From positions 1-28,461 of the forward strand of contig UQMW01000024.1 of assembly GCA_900542275.1 (NCBI GenBank): a stretch of 28,461 nucleotides of DNA, given 5' to 3'. Shown here piece by piece: positions 1-7,006 of this stretch. Every line of letters starts with the position of its first letter. Within the stretch, counting starts at the first letter, position 1. This DNA is from an uncultured Collinsella sp. Its GTDB lineage: Bacteria > Actinomycetota > Coriobacteriia > Coriobacteriales > Coriobacteriaceae. The position numbers and the translations under genes were made by a program. The notes beneath the pieces were generated by a model that saw nothing but the letters and a program-made list of their open reading frames with translations, ran no database searches and was not told the DNA's origin.

Positions 1-296
1 ACGCGTGTTCCGTTCAGGCTGTTGCGTTGAGATTGAAAATCAACCCCCCCGGAGAAAACACCGGAGAAAACATTGCCGAAACGCGCATGCGTAGGTTTTC
101 GCCTCTTTGATAACTTTCGCCTGCGTTGGCGTTATCATTCCCGAAATCGTTTTGCTCGCATCAACAACGTAATCCCATTTATACAAATCCATGGCAAGTA
201 ACTAAATGTTATTCGCCAGATAGTGCTATACGCTTGATATTGTTTTTACTGACGCACTTTCAGTCGGTAAAAGGTATGATTCTTGCCACAAGCGAG
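1..296. other. Gene-free left edge
   Basis: No credible gene is visible here. The short open frames have no ribosome binding site and no recognisable protein. The stretch is more AT-rich than its surroundings. It holds a 12-bp tandem duplication (49-72) and a weak dyad at 109-136 (gataac ... gttatc around cgcc/ggcg). It may be the upstream region of a gene beyond the left edge, but that cannot be decided from this window. Confidence 0.5.
49..72. repeat. 12-bp tandem duplication
   Basis: The unit ccggagaaaaca occurs twice in perfect tandem. It lies in non-coding sequence and no function is apparent. It could be a slippage product. Confidence 0.7.
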
Positions 297-324
297 AAAA
301 GGGCACCGAAAAACTCCGGTGCCC
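297..324 (-). terminator. Rho-independent terminator after the GlnR-like gene
   Basis: An 8-bp perfect stem (gggcaccg / cggtgccc, 301-308 with 317-324) is followed on the minus strand by a TTTT run. It sits 22 nt past the stop codon of the regulator gene, so it probably ends the glnA-glnR-like transcript. Confidence 0.8.
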
Positions 325-345
325 TGTATCGTCTTCTGGTTATCC

Positions 346-1008
346 CTAGTCCTTAAACAGATAGCCCACGCCGCGGACGGTGGTGATGTGCGTCGCGATC
401 TGCGGGCCCACCTTGGAGCGGATGCGTCGGATGTGCACGTCGACGGTGCGTGTGCCGCCGCAGTACTCAAAGCCCCACACGCGGTGCAGCAGCACTTCGC
501 GGCTGTAGGCGCGGTTGGGGTGCGTCGCCAAAAAGCTCAGCAGCGAGTACTCCATCAGCGTCAGGTCGATGGGCTCGTTATCGAGTGTCACCTGGTAGGT
601 GGCAAGGTTGATCTCGAGGTTATCGATGTTGAGCACATCGTCGGCGGTGACGGTCTCCTCCTCGCCCATCAGGCGCTGCGCGCGAGCCTTGAGCTCGTTG
701 GGCGTCGCCGTGGGGCATACAAAGTCGGCATGCGCGTGATTGGGCAGGCGCAAGGTGCCGAGCGCCTCGTCGTCAACGATCACCAGCATGGGGACGCCGC
801 CGCGGTCGTCAAGCCACTTGGCAATCTGATCGATGCGGTCGCTGCGGATGCCATCGGAATCGAGGATCAGCAGGTCAAAGTCGTGCGCCGCGGTCGGCGA
901 ATCGGGTGTGGCAAGGCTCACCTCGACACCCAGGGTGGTCGTCAAGCTGCGGGCAAACTCGTGGAAGCGCGTCGTGCGCGCCATGAACAGGGCACTCTTT
1001 TCGGACAT
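346..1008 (-). CDS. GlnR-like OmpR-family orphan response regulator
   Basis: DNA-binding transcription factor of 220 residues. The C-terminal half (about 125-219) is an OmpR/PhoB winged helix with the characteristic GGTRTVDVHIRRIRSK segment and the closing VRGVGYLF. The N-terminal half resembles a receiver domain: it keeps an Asp in LILD (D50) but has no acidic pair near the N-terminus. This is the pattern of actinobacterial GlnR, an unphosphorylated nitrogen regulator. No histidine kinase lies nearby. The start at 1008 is chosen because GGAGG lies 5 nt upstream; a longer frame runs into the glutamine synthetase gene. It lies 50 nt downstream of the glutamine synthetase homologue on the same strand and is probably co-transcribed. 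The role in nitrogen control is inferred from family resemblance and neighbourhood; a different OmpR-type regulator is possible. Confidence 0.8.
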   Translation of the reverse strand: MSEKSALFMARTTRFHEFARSLTTTLGVEVSLATPDSPTAAHDFDLLILDSDGIRSDRIDQIAKWLDDRGGVPMLVIVDDEALGTLRLPNHAHADFVCPTATPNELKARAQRLMGEEETVTADDVLNIDNLEINLATYQVTLDNEPIDLTLMEYSLLSFLATHPNRAYSREVLLHRVWGFEYCGGTRTVDVHIRRIRSKVGPQIATHITTVRGVGYLFKD

Positions 1009-1058
1009 ATCGGCCTCCAAAGAAATGAGCTCAATCGTACTGGAACAAGCCAGCGCGA

Positions 1059-2396
1059 TTAGGAGTTCGCCAGGTAGTGCTTGATCTCCCACTCGGTGAT
1101 CGTAGACTCAAACTTATGCCACTCGTCGCGCTTCTTTTTGAGGAAGAAGCTGTGGATGTGCTCGCCGAGGGCATCCTTCATAAACTGCGAGTCCTCAAAC
1201 ACGTCGAGCGCCTCTTTGAGCGAGCGCGGCAGCGGCGTGTAGCCGGCCTCGACCATCTGACGGTCGGTAAGCTTGAGCGTCTCGGCCGTGGCCTCGGGCG
1301 GGAGCTCCAGCTTGCGCTCGATACCGTCGAGACCAGCCGCCAGCGTGACGGCGTTGACCAGGTACGGGTTGGCCATGGGGTCGGGGCTGCGCAACTCGAT
1401 ACGCGTGGACAGCTGCTTGCCGGGCTTGTAGACCGGGATGCGGACCATACTCGCGCGGTTGCGCAGGCCCCACGTGGCGTACTGCGGCACGGAGTCGCCG
1501 CCCGTGGTGATGCGCTTGTACGAGTTGACCGTGGGGTTGGTGATGGCGCTGATCTCGCGCGCGTGCGCCAAGATGCCGGCCATGTAGTGCTTGGCGATTT
1601 CGGAGAGGTGGTACTTCTCGTCGTCCTCGCCCCAAAAGACGTTGTTGCCGTCGTGGTCGAACAGCGACTGATGCAAAAACATGGCGCTGCCGTCCTCGCC
1701 CGCCAACGGCTTGGGCATAAAGGAAGCGTGGCAACCGCTCTCGTAGGCCTGCTGCTTAATGATGAGCTTGGCCGTGGTGACGGCGTCGGACATGCTCAGG
1801 GCCTCGGCGTGACGCAAGCTCATGCCGTGCTGCGAGCGGCCGGCGGCGTGGAAGGTGTACTCCACGGGCACGGACATCTTCTCGAGCGTGAGGACCGTGT
1901 TGCGGCGCAGGTCGCGAGCGGCATCGCTCACCGAAAGATCGAAGTAGCCCACGTTGTCGAGCGGCTCGGGCGTGTGCTCGTCGGGAAAGTAGTAATACTC
2001 CAGCTCGGCGCCCACGTTGAGCAGATAGCCAGCCTTCTCGGCCTTGCGGAACATGCGGCGCAGAGCGTCGCGCGGGTCGCCGGCAAACGGCTTGCAATCG
2101 GGAGTGCACACGTCGCAGAACACGCGGGCGACGCCGTTGTGGCTCGGGCGCCACGGCAGGATCTGGAAGGTTGAAGCATCGGGGAATGCGAGCATGTCGG
2201 CTTCCTCGGGCGTGGCAAAGCCCTCGATAGCGGAGCCGTCAAAGCCAATACCCTCCTCAAAAGCGACTTCGAGGTCCTCGGGGCTAATGGCAAAGTTCTT
2301 GAGGCGGCCGAGAATGTCGACAAACCACAGACGAACAAAGCGGATATCACGTTGCTCTACGGAGCGGAGTACGTAATCGATGTTCTGCTGGTTCAT
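1059..2396 (-). CDS. glnA: Type I glutamine synthetase homologue with altered metal site
   Basis: A 445-residue GlnA-family protein, usual length for the family and closest in feel to actinobacterial GlnA2. It keeps the N-terminal beta-grasp segment with GFDGSAIEGF (about 51-60), E131 and E133 in GAELEYYYF, FMPKP (226-230), ITNPTVNSYKR (285-295), NRASMVRIP and RIELRSPDP with E334. The tyrosine adenylylation loop of enterobacterial GlnA is absent. Three residues that normally bind the two active-site metals are changed: the two Glu of the HHEVxxGQxE motif are A184 and G191, and the first His of GSGMHxH is F240. The flap Glu region reads GGDSVPQ. A ribosome binding site (AAAGGGGAG) precedes the ATG. 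The fold is certain. Catalytic glutamine synthesis is doubtful, and a regulatory or altered-substrate role is possible. Confidence 0.88.
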   Translation of the reverse strand: MNQQNIDYVLRSVEQRDIRFVRLWFVDILGRLKNFAISPEDLEVAFEEGIGFDGSAIEGFATPEEADMLAFPDASTFQILPWRPSHNGVARVFCDVCTPDCKPFAGDPRDALRRMFRKAEKAGYLLNVGAELEYYYFPDEHTPEPLDNVGYFDLSVSDAARDLRRNTVLTLEKMSVPVEYTFHAAGRSQHGMSLRHAEALSMSDAVTTAKLIIKQQAYESGCHASFMPKPLAGEDGSAMFLHQSLFDHDGNNVFWGEDDEKYHLSEIAKHYMAGILAHAREISAITNPTVNSYKRITTGGDSVPQYATWGLRNRASMVRIPVYKPGKQLSTRIELRSPDPMANPYLVNAVTLAAGLDGIERKLELPPEATAETLKLTDRQMVEAGYTPLPRSLKEALDVFEDSQFMKDALGEHIHSFFLKKKRDEWHKFESTITEWEIKHYLANS

Positions 2397-2443
2397 GTCG
2401 CTCCCCTTTCTTTCGGGCGGGTTTCGACTGGTCTATATCGCAG

Positions 2444-2477
2444 ATACTATCGCAGAAAAATGTTTCCGCAGGGTTAA
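2444..2477 (-). promoter_or_regulatory. GlnR-box-like site and -10 of the glnA promoter
   Basis: On the minus strand, TTAAC (2473-2477), six bases, then GAAAC (2462-2466) match the known actinobacterial GlnR consensus GTnAC-n6-GaAAC at all but the first base. A -10-like TAGTAT (2444-2449) follows, putting the site near -35/-40, where an activator would bind. The site lies 65-81 nt before the glnA start. Binding by the GlnR-like product of this operon is inference. Confidence 0.5.
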
Positions 2478-2529
2478 AGCGTATCAAGCGCTCAAAAAAC
2501 GTGTGTGAACAGGCTGGTATGACAAGTGA

Positions 2530-2901
2530 TTATCGCTCGGGTTCGGAAACAATTTGCCTACACGCTCGTTCCAGCGCTGGGAACTCCATCGTCACCGCAT
2601 CCCAAACAACCGATCGGTCGACATTGCCGTAATCATGCGCGAGGTAATTTCTCATGCCGATAATTCCACGCCACTCAATTTCGGGATGAAGCCGCTGCGA
2701 GCGTTCCGACAACTTGCCCGCTTCTTCCGTCACCCTAAGCGCGCACATCAAAAGGGAGTCCGCCAACGCCCTCGTCCGCACGTCATTCGCATGCAGAAAC
2801 TGGTCCTCGGTGATATCAAAAGCCTTGATGCGCTCGTTCGTTTCAGAAATGGCCTCCAAGACCTCTTGGGCACGGAGGCTGTCTGACTTACGCGCGATCA
2901 T
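2530..2901 (-). CDS. HepT-like HEPN ribonuclease toxin
   Basis: A 123-residue all-helical DUF86/HepT-type protein. It carries the HEPN catalytic motif RX4HXY as R84-N-Y-L-A-H89-D-Y91 near the end of the domain. In characterised HepT-MntA systems this motif cuts RNA, and the partner nucleotidyltransferase silences it by adding AMP to the tyrosine. The start at 2901 has AAGGAG 8 nt upstream, inside the end of the partner gene; the two genes overlap by 14 nt. The overlap and shared strand indicate translational coupling. Toxin activity is inferred from family and context. Confidence 0.85.
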   Translation of the reverse strand: MIARKSDSLRAQEVLEAISETNERIKAFDITEDQFLHANDVRTRALADSLLMCALRVTEEAGKLSERSQRLHPEIEWRGIIGMRNYLAHDYGNVDRSVVWDAVTMEFPALERACRQIVSEPER

Positions 2902-3382
2902 AAATGATCACTCCTTCGCGCTCGATTACCGCGGCAAGATCGTCATCAAGATAATCACTCGAGACAAGGTCAACCTGCCTCCCGGTTTCCTTGCGCACTG
3001 CCTCGCCAAACGCCGACAACGCAAAAAGACCAAAGCCCTGCTCGCGATCGACTTCGAGGCGCAAGTCGATATCACTATCTGCACGCGCCTCGCCACGGGC
3101 ATACGATCCAAATAGGATCACGGTTTTGATGGCGGGAATCGGGCTGGCTGCCTCGCGGACGGCGGACTCAATCTGAGCGGTATCCAAAATGCCCGCTGCG
3201 GCGCTTTCGCTCGCAGAACTTTTACCGAGTGAAGGCACAAACGGCAGCGAGCGCTCGCGCAACATCTGCCTCATGAACATATTGACCGCAACGGACGAAG
3301 TCATGCCGAGCTCTTCGCACAGCTCGGCAAATGAATCTTTAATTGACGAGTCCACTCGAACACTCAGCACAGACGCAGCCAT
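2888..3382 (-). CDS. MNT nucleotidyltransferase antitoxin with RelB/DinJ-like N-terminus
   Basis: A 164-residue two-part protein. Residues 1-50 look like a RelB/DinJ ribbon-helix-helix segment (VLSVRVDSSIKDSFAELCEE ... VNMFMRQMLRE, ending in the typical SLPF). Residues 80-164 form a minimal nucleotidyltransferase (MNT): G92-S93, ten residues, D104-I-D106, with a third acidic residue at D138 in QVDLV. MntA enzymes AMPylate HepT. The RelB-like part could bind DNA and autoregulate. The start at 3382 has GGAGG 5 nt upstream; a longer frame begins at 3409 but has no ribosome binding site. The fusion is unusual because RelB/DinJ antitoxins normally pair with RelE/YafQ toxins, and none is present here. 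Confidence 0.85.
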   Translation of the reverse strand: MAASVLSVRVDSSIKDSFAELCEELGMTSSVAVNMFMRQMLRERSLPFVPSLGKSSASESAAAGILDTAQIESAVREAASPIPAIKTVILFGSYARGEARADSDIDLRLEVDREQGFGLFALSAFGEAVRKETGRQVDLVSSDYLDDDLAAVIEREGVIIYDRA

Positions 3383-3394
3383 GGATACCTCCTG

Positions 3395-3410
3395 TATGAC
3401 ATTGTCCATA
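3395..3410 (-). promoter_or_regulatory. Dyad upstream of the toxin-antitoxin operon
   Basis: The perfect odd dyad GACATTGTC (3398-3406) is flanked by TATG and CATA to give an imperfect 16-bp palindrome just before the antitoxin ribosome binding site. An AT-rich -10-like TATTATAT follows upstream (about 3408-3416). It is a plausible operator for the ribbon-helix-helix part of the antitoxin; this is inference only. Confidence 0.35.
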
Positions 3411-3424
3411 TAATATCACACTGG

Positions 3425-4447
3425 TTAGCGTGAGGTCGAAGCGCGGTGTTCGATGTGGCCGGGGATCTCGATGCGCTTGGGAGCCAGCCTTGCGGCCTCG
3501 CCCACCGTAGTGGTAACGACATCGATGCGCTCGGACAGACGCTCGACTACGCGCTCGGCGATGGCGACGGTATCCTGCGCGGCCGTGATCACGCCGCCAA
3601 AGAGCACGTGGTTCCAGGGGTAATCGTCAAACGTTGCGATCTTGAGACCCGCCGGCAACGAAGGTCCCAACTGTGCCAGCGCCTCGGTCAGGCGCAGGAA
3701 GACCAGACCGTTGACGGCAATGAGGCCGAGCTTTTTACCCGCATAGTCACGCATGGTCTCGTCCAAGCGGCCGATGCCCGTGGCGCCACCGTCGGCCAGG
3801 GTGACGACCTCGCCCGCAAGGCCGCGTCGCGATAGCTCGTCGGTAAAGGCCTCGGCGCGCTCGCGACGGACGGAGCTGTCGTCGCTTGCCTCGGTGAGCA
3901 GGCACAGGCGCTCGCTGCCAGCGGCGACCAAGGCGTCTACCAAGCCGGCGACCAGCTCACGGTTGTTAGATGTCACCAAGTCGATACCGCCGTCGGCAAC
4001 ATCGCGGTCGAGCAGCACGACGGGCAGGCGTCCCGCTGCCGCGGCGATCGCCTCGTCATTGCCTCCGCAGGTGTTGACGACCAGGCCGTCCACGCCGGCA
4101 TCGATAAGCCTGATGAGCGACTCCACTTCCTTTGCGGGGTCGTTGCCGCTAATGGCCGTCATGAGCGAGCGGCCGCGCGCGGCGGCGCTGGCGGAAAGTC
4201 CTTCGAGCATGGCGCTAGAGAACGGGTTGGCGATGTCGGCCAAGATCACGCCGATGAGGTTGGTGCGCGAGCTGCGCAGATTGCGCGCGGCGGCACGCGG
4301 GCGATAGCCGGTGCGCTCGATAACCGCCGCGATACGAGCACGGGTTTCCTCGGTCATTTGCCCGGGGCGGTTGTTGAGGTAGCGCGAGACCGTGGCCGGG
4401 CTCACGCCCGCCTCGGCGGCAATGTCCTTGATTCTCATCTGCGCCAT
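3425..4447 (-). CDS. LacI-family transcriptional regulator
   Basis: A 340-residue repressor of LacI/GalR type. The N-terminal helix-turn-helix reads IKDIAAEAGVSPATVSRYLN, followed by the hinge region (GYRPRAAARNLRSSRTNLIG) and a periplasmic-binding-protein-like sensor domain with IADIANPFS-type and DAGVDGLVVN segments. The sequence resembles the KdgR-like branch, but no sugar-acid genes are nearby and the ligand cannot be assigned. I place the start at 4447 (GGGG a few bases upstream); the ATG three codons later (4438) is possible, and the longer frame to 4537 has no ribosome binding site. It is probably an orphan regulator acting elsewhere, transcribed separately from the GntR gene on its right. 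Confidence 0.85.
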   Translation of the reverse strand: MAQMRIKDIAAEAGVSPATVSRYLNNRPGQMTEETRARIAAVIERTGYRPRAAARNLRSSRTNLIGVILADIANPFSSAMLEGLSASAAARGRSLMTAISGNDPAKEVESLIRLIDAGVDGLVVNTCGGNDEAIAAAAGRLPVVLLDRDVADGGIDLVTSNNRELVAGLVDALVAAGSERLCLLTEASDDSSVRRERAEAFTDELSRRGLAGEVVTLADGGATGIGRLDETMRDYAGKKLGLIAVNGLVFLRLTEALAQLGPSLPAGLKIATFDDYPWNHVLFGGVITAAQDTVAIAERVVERLSERIDVVTTTVGEAARLAPKRIEIPGHIEHRASTSR

Positions 4448-4570
4448 AGCGCACCCCGTTTCCCAATTGTCGGCAGTCTGAGCCATTTTAGGCATTTTTA
4501 AAAATCTCGGTTGCAAAACGCTGTAGGTGAGCAACATCGTTTTTGCGTCTCGAGCAGATGCGATGATGGG

Positions 4571-5263
4571 CTAGATATTCGAGTCTTTGGACAGCTCGAA
4601 ATAGTCGGGATGCAAGGCGATAACCGGGCCCTGCTCCTCGGGCATCAGATGCAGGTGCGTCTCTGCCAGGTAGCTCGCCGTGTCGGTATCGCCCTTTTTA
4701 ATGGCCTCGAGAATCCGGCGATGCTGCCGACGAATCGGCTCCCAATCCAGATCCTGCGACACCATACGCAACCAGTTGTATCGCTCAAAATGCGTGTTGA
4801 CGCTCTTCATCCAATCCCACAACATGTGGCGGCCGGCAATCTCAAAACATGTCTCATGGAACAGGTTGTCCAGATCGAAAAAGCGACGCGTTTCACGATG
4901 ATCGAGCGACTCGGACTCGGCAAGAATCTGCTCGAGCCGATACTTTTGCTCGGGCGTGGCGGCAGAGCAGCATTTAATGAGCACACTTCTCTCGAGTTTC
5001 TCGCGCAAGAAACAGGCGTTCTCAGCGCGCTCCATGCTGATTTTTGAGACATAGGTGCCGCTTTTGGGACGCGTTTCCACCAGCTCCTGTTCACGCAGAC
5101 GCACAAAGGACTCGCGAATGGGCGTGCGCCCGATTCCCGTCTCCTTTTCCAGACCAATCGCCGAAAGGCGCGTGCCAGGCTTGAACTCGGCATAGATGAT
5201 CTTGGAGCGCAATGCGTTGTATGCCTGATCTTGCAGGCTCTGATAATGCTGGTGCTGTTCCAT
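4571..5263 (-). CDS. GntR-family regulator (FadR/FCD type)
   Basis: A 230-residue regulator. The N-terminal winged helix (about 8-78) includes IGRTPIRESFVRL and the wing VETRPKSGTYV. The C-terminal all-helical FCD domain (about 85-215) has the metal-binding pattern D-x3-H (DNLFH), a later QHRRI and ETHLH, which in this family hold a divalent metal next to the effector site. GntR/FCD proteins usually respond to carboxylic acids. No catabolic genes adjoin it, so the effector is unknown. GAGGG lies just upstream of the ATG. It sits between the LacI-type and AlbA_2-type regulator genes, which gives a run of three unrelated regulators on one strand. Confidence 0.87.
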   Translation of the reverse strand: MEQHQHYQSLQDQAYNALRSKIIYAEFKPGTRLSAIGLEKETGIGRTPIRESFVRLREQELVETRPKSGTYVSKISMERAENACFLREKLERSVLIKCCSAATPEQKYRLEQILAESESLDHRETRRFFDLDNLFHETCFEIAGRHMLWDWMKSVNTHFERYNWLRMVSQDLDWEPIRRQHRRILEAIKKGDTDTASYLAETHLHLMPEEQGPVIALHPDYFELSKDSNI

Positions 5264-5326
5264 AAAGCCCTCGGATGAAGCTCACGGTTTTTCGAATCTC
5301 ATCACGTAATACTATCGCATCGGCAC

Positions 5327-5361
5327 GCCCCAGCTCCCAATCAGTCTTTTTGGGACGGGGC
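5327..5361 (-). terminator. Hairpin after the AlbA_2 regulator gene
   Basis: Paired blocks gcccc/ggggc and cccaa/ttggg form a two-part stem 10 nt past the stop codon. There is no clear T-run, so termination is plausible but weakly supported. The same stretch leads into the GntR promoter. Confidence 0.4.
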
Positions 5362-5370
5362 TCTTTTGGA

Positions 5371-6624
5371 CTATGAGCGCTCGTATTTCGTGGCCCGCCC
5401 GGATCCCTGCCTTACGATTGCATTCCGTTCAAGCAGAGATTCGAGTGCCGCCAACGTCCGCATGCGGCTCAGCCCCGTCTGTTTTTCAATCTCGCTTCGC
5501 GACATAATTCGCCCGCCCGACAAGGCCTTGAGAACCTGGACCTCTTCCTCGGACCCTTCAAAGGCATCGGTAACGGGCAATGTGACGGCCACCATGCCGC
5601 CGCGAACATCAAAAATTGGTTGATTGATCGAATCGCGATAGGCACGTCTAATGCGCGCGATTCCCGTACCAAATTTCTCGATGTAATCCAGCTTTAAGAA
5701 GGCCTCTGCAACGATGGGGTTTCTGAGCACGGATATCTGCCCATACAGGTATTGTTCCGTCGTCAAACCGGCGGGCAGCGATCCGGGGGAGGTCACAACG
5801 ACACGATCATCGTACAGGGCAATTTGAACGTTCGCTCGAACGTCCCACGTCCGATGCACCAAAGCGTTTGCAACAGCTTCGCGGAATGCCTCAAGAGGAA
5901 TTCGATCGGTTTGGACGCGCTCCATCCCTTCGATACGCTCATAACGGTAGTAGCGTGCAAACATAGCCACCGCCCTGTCCACCTGCTCAATTGCGGATAC
6001 ATTTGTCGCCGTCTCACGGTCCAAGATCACATCCTCGGTATCGCCAAAACGGACGCAGTCGATGCCCGGAAAATCATTCTTATCCGCCAAAATCGCCGCA
6101 GCGTTGGTATAGCCATCTTTGCCGAGCAAGCGAAGCGTGCGCATAATATCCGGCGTTAGCTCGGAAATGCCGAGATGTTCAACACACTTATGCTCGAGCG
6201 TGTGAAAACTCAAGTCCTGGCGAGCCGACGTGAGCGCGTCGAACGTTACGTTGCTGCCTTCGAGCGTCAGCCTGCCATACTCAAACCGGTCGACCTCCAC
6301 CGTTGCCGAATCGTTTCGCCTGTAGGCCTTTCCCTTGCTTCGATAGGGCTTGTCCTGGCCCTCATAAACCGTAAGGATTACGGTCCCGTGTTTCTCATCG
6401 CGCTCGAGCGTGTAACGGGGAGCGGGATCCAAGCTGTCATTAATCATGTTCTCGATGCGGAGACACTCTGTGACCGGATCCGCAAGGCCGACAGCCACGC
6501 CCTCGTCATCAACGCCGAACTCAATCTTGCCCGTCCCGTAGTTTGCATAGGCGCTCACCGTTTTAAGAAACGTCGGCGTAACGCTTTCCTTGTATTCGAC
6601 TGTAGGGCTCTCTCTAACAACCAT
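5371..6624 (-). CDS. AlbA_2 domain / ATP-binding regulator (COG2865-like)
   Basis: A 417-residue protein of the divergent-AAA/AlbA_2 regulator type. Residues 5-120 match the AlbA_2 (Schlafen-like) DNA-binding fold: EYKESVTP, KTVSAYANYGTGKIEFGVDDEG, RSKGKAYRRN. The middle-to-late part has the helix EAFREAVANALVHRTW, followed by VQIALYDDRVVVTSPGSLPAG and EKFGTGIARI, typical of the C-terminal ATPase-like module. The last about 65 residues look like a winged helix (IMSRSEIEKQTGLSRMRTLAALESLLE). The start at 6624 is preferred because GAGAGGG lies 8 nt upstream; the ATG at 6651 has none and lies almost on the -10. Such genes are usually mobile or stress-linked and are often autoregulated; the repeat at its promoter supports that. 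Confidence 0.83.
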   Translation of the reverse strand: MVVRESPTVEYKESVTPTFLKTVSAYANYGTGKIEFGVDDEGVAVGLADPVTECLRIENMINDSLDPAPRYTLERDEKHGTVILTVYEGQDKPYRSKGKAYRRNDSATVEVDRFEYGRLTLEGSNVTFDALTSARQDLSFHTLEHKCVEHLGISELTPDIMRTLRLLGKDGYTNAAAILADKNDFPGIDCVRFGDTEDVILDRETATNVSAIEQVDRAVAMFARYYRYERIEGMERVQTDRIPLEAFREAVANALVHRTWDVRANVQIALYDDRVVVTSPGSLPAGLTTEQYLYGQISVLRNPIVAEAFLKLDYIEKFGTGIARIRRAYRDSINQPIFDVRGGMVAVTLPVTDAFEGSEEEVQVLKALSGGRIMSRSEIEKQTGLSRMRTLAALESLLERNAIVRQGSGRATKYERS

Positions 6625-6659
6625 ATGCGCAACCCTCTCGTTTCGTACCATTCATAATC

Positions 6660-6721
6660 GTATTATAAGACGAAAACCGTTTGCGTATTGATTTATAGAA
6701 GACGCAAACGGTTTTCGTCTT
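6660..6721 (-). promoter_or_regulatory. Operator-like inverted repeat abutting -10 of the AlbA_2 gene
   Basis: A perfect 20-bp inverted repeat, 6667-6686 with 6702-6721, is separated by 15 nt. Each arm is itself close to a palindrome (AGACG-mAAACsGTTTk-CGTCT), so this is two copies of one symmetric site in opposite orientation. The inner edge abuts a minus-strand TATAAT (about 6660-6666) for the AlbA_2 gene. No strong -35 is seen. Autoregulation by the downstream gene product is the simplest reading. Confidence 0.6.
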
Positions 6722-6775
6722 GATTTGCGTACGGAATTAAGACGAATAATTTCGCTTTCGTATGGCTCAATACCG

Positions 6776-6795
6776 GACGCAGACTGTTTTCGTCT
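6776..6795. repeat. Third copy of the operator-like 20-mer
   Basis: This copy matches the 6701-6720 arm at 17 of 20 positions and in the same orientation (gacgca, variable middle, ttttcgtct). A weaker related stretch lies at 6739-6762. The spacing from the second copy is about 75 bp. Confidence 0.5.
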
Positions 6796-6820
6796 GTCAA
6801 TACGTCTGCAATCCAAACGA

Positions 6821-6856
6821 AAAGAGCCCCGAGCTCGTATGAACTCGGGGCTCTTT
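6821..6856. terminator. Strong hairpin, probable terminator
   Basis: A 13-bp perfect stem (aaagagccccgag with its complement, 6821-6833 and 6844-6856) has a 10-nt loop. AAA/TTT at the stem base is compatible with either strand. It lies 150 nt past the flavin oxidoreductase stop codon, so it most likely ends that minus-strand transcript. Confidence 0.6.
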
Positions 6857-6942
6857 GCGCCGCACATCTATGAGAGGAAAAATTCGATGCGTACGGGCGC
6901 TACTCCATGAAGCCGCCTTGGGATGGCGGCAACCTCGTCAAT

Positions 6943-6989
6943 GAGGTCAGGTTTACATGCACCAAGTTGGTGCAAAGTAACCTGCCCTC
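6943..6989. repeat. 47-nt near-perfect dyad downstream of the flavin oxidoreductase
   Basis: Symmetric about base 6966: gagg, caggtt and tgcaccaa pair with ttggtgca, aacctg and cctc, interrupted only by one mismatch and a 4-nt internal loop. The central 17-mer tgcaccaagttggtgca is perfect. No T-run follows on either strand, so it does not look like a standard terminator. It could be a protein-binding dyad or an RNA-stabilising hairpin. Confidence 0.6.
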
Positions 6990-7006
6990 ACGCAACAAGG
7001 GGCTGA

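Noticed and set aside
1..345. Short open frames at the left edge (126-356 plus and 246-470 minus)
   Set aside because: No ribosome binding site or protein-like composition; they overlap the terminator and the end of the regulator gene.
1801..1870. Sequencing frameshift pair as the cause of the unusual GlnA motif
   Set aside because: The alignment to other type I enzymes stays ungapped through the region, and flanking residues (Q189, the L-R that follows, ALSM) are conserved in frame.
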